Source of the DNA: Bordetella genomosp. 13
GTDB taxonomy: Bacteria; Pseudomonadota; Gammaproteobacteria; Burkholderiales; Burkholderiaceae_B
Length of the DNA stretch: 64,000 nt
NCBI RefSeq assembly: GCF_002119665.1
Contig: NZ_CP021111.1
Coordinates: 4,092,001 to 4,156,000 of the forward strand
Direction of reading: 5' to 3'
A program made the position numbers and the translations under genes. Shown in pieces: positions 59,335 to 64,000 of this stretch. A model generated the notes under the pieces. It was not told where the DNA came from. It worked only from the letters and a program-made list of their open reading frames with translations, and ran no database searches. Each line of letters starts with the position of its first letter. The first letter of the stretch is position 1.

Positions 59335-62247
59335 TCATGCCGCCTTGAACTTCAGGAGGCGCAGCCCATTGACGACAACCAAAAGACTTGCCCCCATGTC
59401 AGCGAACACAGCCATCCACATGGTGGCATGCCCTGTGAACGTCAACGCAAGGAACACCGCCTTGATGCCAAGGGCCAGAACGATGTTCTGCGTGAGGATC
59501 GCCGCAGTGCTACGCGACAGCCGGATGAAGGCGGGGATCTTGCGCAGGTCGTCGTCCATCAGGGCGACGTCGGCTGTTTCGATCGCGGTGTCGGTGCCGG
59601 CCGCGCCCATGGCGAAGCCGATGTCGGCACGGGCGAGCGCGGGCGAATCGTTGATGCCGTCGCCCACCATGCCCACCTGGCCCTCGCCGCCGACCAGGCT
59701 TTCGATGGTCTTGAGCTTGTCTTCGGGCAGTTGGTCACCACGGGCTTCAGAGATTCCGACCTGGGCAGCGATGGCCGCGGCCGTGTGCTGGTTGTCCCCC
59801 GTCAGCATCAGCGTGCGCACACCCAGCGCCTGCAGGTCGGCCACCGCCTCACGGCTGGTTTCCTTCACGGTGTCGGCCACTGCAAAAATGCCGAGCACGG
59901 TCGCATCGTCCATCAGCAGGATCGCTGTCTTGCCTTGGCGCTCCAGGGTCTCCAGCCGAGCCTGGAGCGTCGCTTCGCTCAGGCCCAGCTCCTGGGCGAG
60001 CCTGTGGTTGCCCATGTGCAACATGCGCCCGGCGACGCGGCCGCGCACGCCGCGGCCAGGCAGCGCCGCGAAGTCGTCGACCTCGTGCAGCGCGATGCCG
60101 TCACGGTTCGCCTTGCGGGCGATGGCCTGAGACACAGGATGGTCCGAGCGTGCCGCGAGGCTTGCGGCCCAGGCGGCAACTTCCTGCGCCTCGCCGATCA
60201 GCGGCACGAAGTCGGTCTGCTCGGGCTTGCCATGTGTGAGTGTGCCGGTCTTGTCCAGGGCCAACGCCTTGAGCTTGCGCCCGCCCTCCAGGTAGACGCC
60301 ACCCTTGATCAGGATGCCGCGTCGGGCGGCAGCGGCCAAGCCGCTGACGATGGTGACCGGCGTGGAGATGACCAGAGCGCAGGGGCAGGCGATCACCAGC
60401 AGTACCAGGGCCTTGTAGACCCAGTCAAACCATGCGCCGCCGAAGGCGAGCGGCGGCACGACGGCAACCAGCACGGACACCGCGAACACCGCCGGCGTGT
60501 AGACGCGGGCGAACTGGTCGACGAAGCGCTGCGTGGGCGCACGGCTGCCCTGCGCGGACTCCACGGCATGGATGATGCGCGCGAGCGTCGAGTCGCTGGC
60601 GCCTGCGGTCACCTTGTATTCGAAAGAGCCGGTCTCATTGATGGTTCCGGCGAAGACCTGGTCACCTTCGGCCTTCTCGACGGGCAGGCTCTCGCCGGTG
60701 ATGGGCGCCTGGTTGATGGCCGATCGACCCGAGGTGATCAGGCCGTCCAGTGCGATGCGCTCGCCAGGACGCACGCGGACCACCGCGCCCTTTGCGACCT
60801 CCTTGGCCGGCAGCTCTGTCCATGAGCCATCGGCCTGCCGCACGGTCGCGGTCTCGGGCGCCAAGTCCATCAGCCCCCGAATGGCGTTGCGGGCGCGGTC
60901 CAGCGACTTCGCCTCGATCACTTCCGCCAACGCGAACAGGAACATGACCATGGCGGCCTCCGGCCAGTGGCCGATCGCCATGCCGCCGGTGACCGCGATG
61001 GCCATCAGGGCGTTCATGTTCAGGTTGAGGTTCTTCAGCGCGATCCAGCCCTTCTTGTAGGTGCTGAGGCCGCCGGTGAAGATCGAAACCAGTGCCAGCA
61101 CGATCACGGCCCAATGATTGCCGTCGTTGACCCAGTACACGCCTTCGGCGGCCACCGCCGCAACGCCCGAAACCGCCATCGGCCACCAATTGGTCTTGTG
61201 CGCGGCCACCGGGGCATCGCGCGGCTCATCAGTCCTCTGGACCTCGGCTTCCATGCCCAGCGATTCGATGGCTTCGACTGCCGGCTTGATCGCGTCGGGT
61301 GTGTGCCGAACCGTGAGCGTGCGCTGCATCAGGTTGAAATCCATTCCCTGCACGCCCGGCATGCCTTGCAGCTTGCCGCGGATCAGACTTTCCTCGGTCG
61401 GACAGTCCATCTTCGCGATGCGAAGTACCGTGGTGGCTGTCTGCATGTCCTGCCGCGCAGCCTGCATTCCAATGGAAGCAAGCGCCTTCTCGATCGGCGC
61501 TGAGGTCGCCAGCGTGTGCTGGACTCCCAGCACACGCTGCATCAGATTGAAGTCGAGCGCGGTCACACCCGGCAGCTTGCCCAGCCGGTCGCGGATCAGC
61601 GCTTCTTCCGTCGGGCAATCCATGTTCTCGATCCGGTACGTCACCCGCTCGCCGATCGGCGGCGCGGAAACGGCAGCGGTTGGTTGCTGCTGCAGGGCCG
61701 AGGATGGGATCACAGCCGCGGCTTCGATCGGCCCCGTGTGGCCGAAGGTCTGCTCCTTGGCGCGCATGCCGATCGAGGCCAGGACCTGCTCCATCTGCGC
61801 GCGTGCCTGAGCGAGGTGTTTCACCGACAGGGTGCGCTCAGCGAGGTCGAAGTCGAGGTCCTGAATTCCCTCGACTGCCCCGAGGTGCGAGCGGATGAGT
61901 TTCTCCTCGCTCGGGCAGTCCATGTTCTCGATGCGGTAGGTGGTCGACACGGCGGCGTCTCGGACAGCCTGAGCCTTCATGCCCACCGAATTCAGCGCTT
62001 GCTCCAAGGCATCGGCCGAGACTTCGCGGTGCGAAATGGTCAACAAACGCTGCGGAAGATCGAACAGGAGCCGCTCGACACCGGGCATGCCCTCCAGCGT
62101 TCGCCGCACCAGTGCTTCCTCATTGCGGCAATCCATGTTGCTCACGTGGAAAACGGTGGTTTCAGTGCTGGCCTGCTCACTGGCGCACGCCGTCTGTTGG
62201 CCATTGCCGCCGGAGCAGGCGCATGGGCTGGAAGGTTCTTTGTTCAT
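59335..62247 (-). CDS. cadA: Cd/Pb/Zn P-type ATPase CadA with four N-terminal HMA-like domains
   Basis: A 970-residue P1B-type exporter. The ATP-driven core has IACPCALVIS (about 622), DKTGTLTHGKP (about 664) and VGDGINDSPALARAD (about 860). The N-terminus contains four tandem HMA-type repeats, each with a MDC-x-x-EE loop (NMDCRNEE, NMDCPSEE, NMDCPTEE, KMDCPTEE) in place of MxCxxC. A Cys-rich head (CACSGGNG, TACASEQ) precedes them. The start at 62247 has GAAGAGCG upstream. In-frame ATGs nearer 62289 lie in the -10 box. Confidence 0.94.
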   Translation of the reverse strand: MNKEPSSPCACSGGNGQQTACASEQASTETTVFHVSNMDCRNEEALVRRTLEGMPGVERLLFDLPQRLLTISHREVSADALEQALNSVGMKAQAVRDAAVSTTYRIENMDCPSEEKLIRSHLGAVEGIQDLDFDLAERTLSVKHLAQARAQMEQVLASIGMRAKEQTFGHTGPIEAAAVIPSSALQQQPTAAVSAPPIGERVTYRIENMDCPTEEALIRDRLGKLPGVTALDFNLMQRVLGVQHTLATSAPIEKALASIGMQAARQDMQTATTVLRIAKMDCPTEESLIRGKLQGMPGVQGMDFNLMQRTLTVRHTPDAIKPAVEAIESLGMEAEVQRTDEPRDAPVAAHKTNWWPMAVSGVAAVAAEGVYWVNDGNHWAVIVLALVSIFTGGLSTYKKGWIALKNLNLNMNALMAIAVTGGMAIGHWPEAAMVMFLFALAEVIEAKSLDRARNAIRGLMDLAPETATVRQADGSWTELPAKEVAKGAVVRVRPGERIALDGLITSGRSAINQAPITGESLPVEKAEGDQVFAGTINETGSFEYKVTAGASDSTLARIIHAVESAQGSRAPTQRFVDQFARVYTPAVFAVSVLVAVVPPLAFGGAWFDWVYKALVLLVIACPCALVISTPVTIVSGLAAAARRGILIKGGVYLEGGRKLKALALDKTGTLTHGKPEQTDFVPLIGEAQEVAAWAASLAARSDHPVSQAIARKANRDGIALHEVDDFAALPGRGVRGRVAGRMLHMGNHRLAQELGLSEATLQARLETLERQGKTAILLMDDATVLGIFAVADTVKETSREAVADLQALGVRTLMLTGDNQHTAAAIAAQVGISEARGDQLPEDKLKTIESLVGGEGQVGMVGDGINDSPALARADIGFAMGAAGTDTAIETADVALMDDDLRKIPAFIRLSRSTAAILTQNIVLALGIKAVFLALTFTGHATMWMAVFADMGASLLVVVNGLRLLKFKAA

Positions 62248-62287
62248 AGATCGCTCTTCATTGACAAGGTTTTCCCCGGATGCCATC

Positions 62288-62318
62288 ATTAGAAAACCTC
62301 TAGTAGATATAGAGTCAA
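62288..62318 (-). promoter_or_regulatory. cadA promoter with MerR-type 19-bp spacer
   Basis: Minus strand: TTGACT, a 19-bp spacer with the dyad CTCTATA..TAGAGG, then TCTAAT. Same layout as the mer promoter in this window. It is placed between divergent cadR and cadA, with the cadR start 20 bases away. Confidence 0.85.
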
Positions 62319-62338
62319 GTTTTTTATAGGAAGCAACC

Positions 62339-62737
62339 ATGATGCGGATCGGTGAACTGGGCAAGAAGGCAGATTGCTTGGTGCAGACCGTGCGCTTTTA
62401 CGAGTCAGAAGGCTTGCTGCCCGAGCCTGCACGTAGCGAGGGCAACTTCAGGCTCTATGACGAAGTCCATTTGCAGCGCTTGCTGTTCATCCGCCGCTGC
62501 CGGGCGAAGGACATGACGCTGGATGAGATCCGTCAACTGCTGAACTTACGGGATCGGCCAGAGTTGGGCTGCGGCGAGGTGAACGCGCTGGTCGACGCTC
62601 ATATCGCGCAAGTGCGGACCAAGATGAAGGAATTGCGCGCCTTGGAGCGCGAGTTAATGGATCTGCGACGCTCCTGCGATAGCGCCCGAACCTCGCGCGA
62701 GTGCGGCATTCTCAACAGCTTGGCCGAGCCCGCCTGA
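62339..62737 (+). CDS. cadR: Cd(II)/Pb(II)-responsive MerR-family regulator CadR
   Basis: A 132-residue MerR-type activator: N-terminal HTH (MRIGELGKKADCLVQTVRFYESEGLLP), dimerisation helix and a metal loop with C in RPELGCGEVNALV plus a C-terminal RRSCDSARTSRECGIL. That cysteine layout is of the CadR/PbrR group. Divergent from cadA with the 19-bp-spacer promoter in between. It probably also acts on the two similar promoters at 63683 and 63758. Confidence 0.92.
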   Translation: MMRIGELGKKADCLVQTVRFYESEGLLPEPARSEGNFRLYDEVHLQRLLFIRRCRAKDMTLDEIRQLLNLRDRPELGCGEVNALVDAHIAQVRTKMKELRALERELMDLRRSCDSARTSRECGILNSLAEPA

Positions 62738-63191
62738 AGCTCGAGCGTGTCATCGGTGCTGGAAGTGATCGGGTCCAGTTCTGAGAGCCACGTGCCGCGC
62801 TCCATCATGCGAAAGCGCGCGATTCTGACGTTTTGAGACGGCGTGCGACCGAGGGCGTGGCCCACAGGAGCCAGCGCGAGCCGGACGACCTGCGCGCCGC
62901 AATCTCCGCCACCTTACGGGTTCTCCAGGCCAGACCGAGCATCGCGGCGTGGCTGCGCAGGTGCAGGTGCAGGCCAAGGTAGCAGTGCGCCACGACGCGG
63001 CCCGACTCATGGGCACGCCACGCAACTCGCGATCGCTTCGCAAGAAGCCGCAAGGCCCGACTCGCGCAAGAATGCGACGTGGGCAAGATCGTATAGCCAG
63101 CAGCGCAAGCGTTTGCCGCTGCTGGCCGGCTCCGGAAGGGATAGACAAGCTGCGGGCCGTAGTCCATTGGAAAGTCCATCTTTCTTGAGTG
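62738..63191 (-). pseudogene. decayed gene, possibly DUF3703-like
   Basis: No intact gene. On the minus strand the pieces VAHCYLGLHLHLRSHAAMLGLAWR (about 62925-63000) and, after a frame change, QVVRLALAPVGHALGRTPS (about 62835-62890) resemble, weakly and from memory, the DUF3703 proteins often found next to cadmium genes. At least one frameshift is required. Low confidence. Confidence 0.4.
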
Positions 63192-63645
63192 TCACTCTTT
63201 GGCGCCCAGCGTGTGCTTTTGCGACCGGAAAGCGCTGAACAAGTGGCCCCCGGGCATCCAGAAATCGCCGTAGTTGACTTGGGCGTCTTCGTGCTCACGC
63301 TTGTGATGCCAGCGATGGGCTTCAGCCACCCCGATCAACAATCCCAACGGCCCGACCCGGTATCCCAGATTGGAGTGCTGGAAGGCCAGATGCACGACCA
63401 AGAAGCCGAGCCATGCGCCGACGGCCAACCACAGCTTGGAACGCCGCTACTGGCTCAACGGGGAGTGGAAAGGCCGCCCGCCCTCTAGCAAGGCGGCACA
63501 AGCGAGCGCGACGATCACTGTGAGTAGCTCCGTCGGAAAAGACGGCCGGCCGGTCGCGAGCTCGCCGAAGAGCACAACCGCAGTGGCGCCACGGATCAGT
63601 GGATAGCAGCCATACCGGATGACAGTCGCAATGAAGGGGGCGCAT
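63192..63645 (-). pseudogene. sterol desaturase/fatty-acid hydroxylase-like gene, decayed
   Basis: An N-terminal membrane part (IATVIRYGCYPLIRGATAVVLFG to HSPLSQ and a TAG stop, about 63470-63640) is joined to a C-terminal part (LAFQHSNLGYRVGPLGLLIGVAEAHRWHHKREHEDAQVNYGDFW, about 63250-63430). The middle with further histidine boxes is missing. HRWHHKREH keeps one of the iron-binding histidine motifs. Such genes accompany cad cassettes. Non-functional as it stands. Confidence 0.7.
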
Positions 63646-63682
63646 TGGTGCTCATCTGTTCTGTCCTAAAGCTCTGACTGGA

Positions 63683-63713
63683 TTGGAAAACCTTCTAGCT
63701 ACGGTAGAGTCAA
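63683..63713 (-). promoter_or_regulatory. CadR-like operator toward the desaturase remnant
   Basis: Minus strand: TTGACT, 19 bases containing CTACCGTAGCTAGAAGG, then a poor -10 (TTCCAA). The match to the cadA promoter in the TTGACTCTA start and the GGTTTTC end suggests the same regulator. Weaker because of the -10. Confidence 0.55.
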
Positions 63714-63757
63714 GGGCGTCCGGGAAGACCCTGTGGCAAGTTCGTTGCATCTGCGCC

Positions 63758-63788
63758 TTGACTCTCCAGCCGCTACAGGCTTCAGCAT
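63758..63788 (+). promoter_or_regulatory. CadR-like promoter of the CDF exporter gene
   Basis: TTGACTCT, then CAGCCGCTACAGGCTT and a weak -10 (CAGCAT at 63783). The spacer is 19 bases. It is followed by AAGGAAC and the exporter ATG at 63813. Confidence 0.55.
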
Positions 63789-63812
63789 CCATCGATTTGG
63801 AAGGAACAATGC

Positions 63813-64000
63813 ATGGCTGAAAACCACAGAAATCACGAAAACGACGAGTTGGGCCGCCTAGATGCGAGCGATGCGAAGGACCGAAAGATTCTTCTGACTG
63901 TGTTGCTGATCAACCTGACGCAGTCCGCCGCCGGCATTGCCCTTGGCATCTGGGCTGGCTCTACGGCGCTGATGGGCGCCGGGTTGGACAACCTCGCCGA
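63813..64000 (+). CDS. cation diffusion facilitator exporter (3' partial)
   Basis: The first 62 residues of a CDF-family (CzcD-like) metal exporter: an Asn/His/Glu-rich start (MAENHRNHENDELGR), then the first membrane helix ILLTVLLINLTQSAAGIALGIWAGSTALMGAGLDNLA with the conserved asparagine and aspartate that line the metal site. It runs off the right edge. Probably induced by Cd or Zn through CadR. Confidence 0.87.
   Translation, partial: MAENHRNHENDELGRLDASDAKDRKILLTVLLINLTQSAAGIALGIWAGSTALMGAGLDNLA

Overview
The window is about 65% GC and reads as the middle of a large integrative and conjugative element (ICE) of the PFGI-1/ICEclc/SPI-7 type in a beta- or gammaproteobacterium such as Pseudomonas, Achromobacter, Bordetella or Xanthomonadaceae. 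The host cannot be fixed more closely, because no chromosomal core gene, tRNA, integrase or attachment site is visible. The evidence is a nearly complete set of TIGR037xx-type transfer proteins, a MobH relaxase, VirB4-like and TraD ATPases, PilL, and the DUF3275/DUF932/DUF3577/DUF3085/XF1762 accessory set, almost all on the minus strand with overlapping start and stop codons.

Layout. 1-4145 (+): metal cargo, with a partial arsC, acr3, a second arsC, a padR-type regulator with chrA, and an acetyltransferase, ending in a strong terminator. 4353-8048 (-): decayed DNA, namely a 5'-truncated ParB-like gene, a scar, and a broken mexEF-like RND pump operon. 8127-13916: relaxase (-), RES/Xre toxin-antitoxin pair (+), DUF3742 gene (+), then the TraG-like end of the transfer cluster. 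13913-26062 (-): first transfer block, from TIGR03755 down to the RAQPRD gene. 26203-33504 (+): a defence island inserted into the transfer cluster. 33545-39595 (-): second transfer block (TIGR03747, TraD, TIGR03765, lytic transglycosylase, TIGR03759, PilL). 39734-58494 (-): accessory region with a SNF2 helicase, a DUF6094 methyltransferase and many small conserved ICE proteins. It is interrupted at 49901-53833 by a Tn21-like mercury transposon. 58647-64000: a cadmium/lead/zinc resistance block (small Cys-rich protein, lspA, cadA, cadR, partial CDF exporter) with decayed genes between.

The most interesting unit is the defence island. One promoter precedes eight tightly packed plus-strand genes: an excisionase-type HTH protein and a PIN-domain protein (a toxin-antitoxin-like pair), then a type III CBASS cassette of Trip13-like AAA+ ATPase, two consecutive HORMA-like genes, a CD-NTase and NucC. 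A Rad50/RecF-like ATPase with a CxxC hook follows 9 bases after NucC. The CBASS core is recognisable. The HTH-PIN pair in front and the SMC-type ATPase behind are not part of the usual description and could form a larger composite system.

A second notable signal is RNA-like. Four intergenic copies of one structured element lie on the minus strand upstream of the radC-like gene, the DUF3577 gene and two accessory genes. In three copies every stem is kept by compensatory base changes. This fits the position of the published radC RNA motif, but the identification is mine and not verified. Nearly every other accessory gene also has a GC-rich hairpin in its leader. At the right end, three promoters of the TTGACT plus 19 bp type suggest one CadR regulon covering cadA, a decayed desaturase gene and the CDF exporter.
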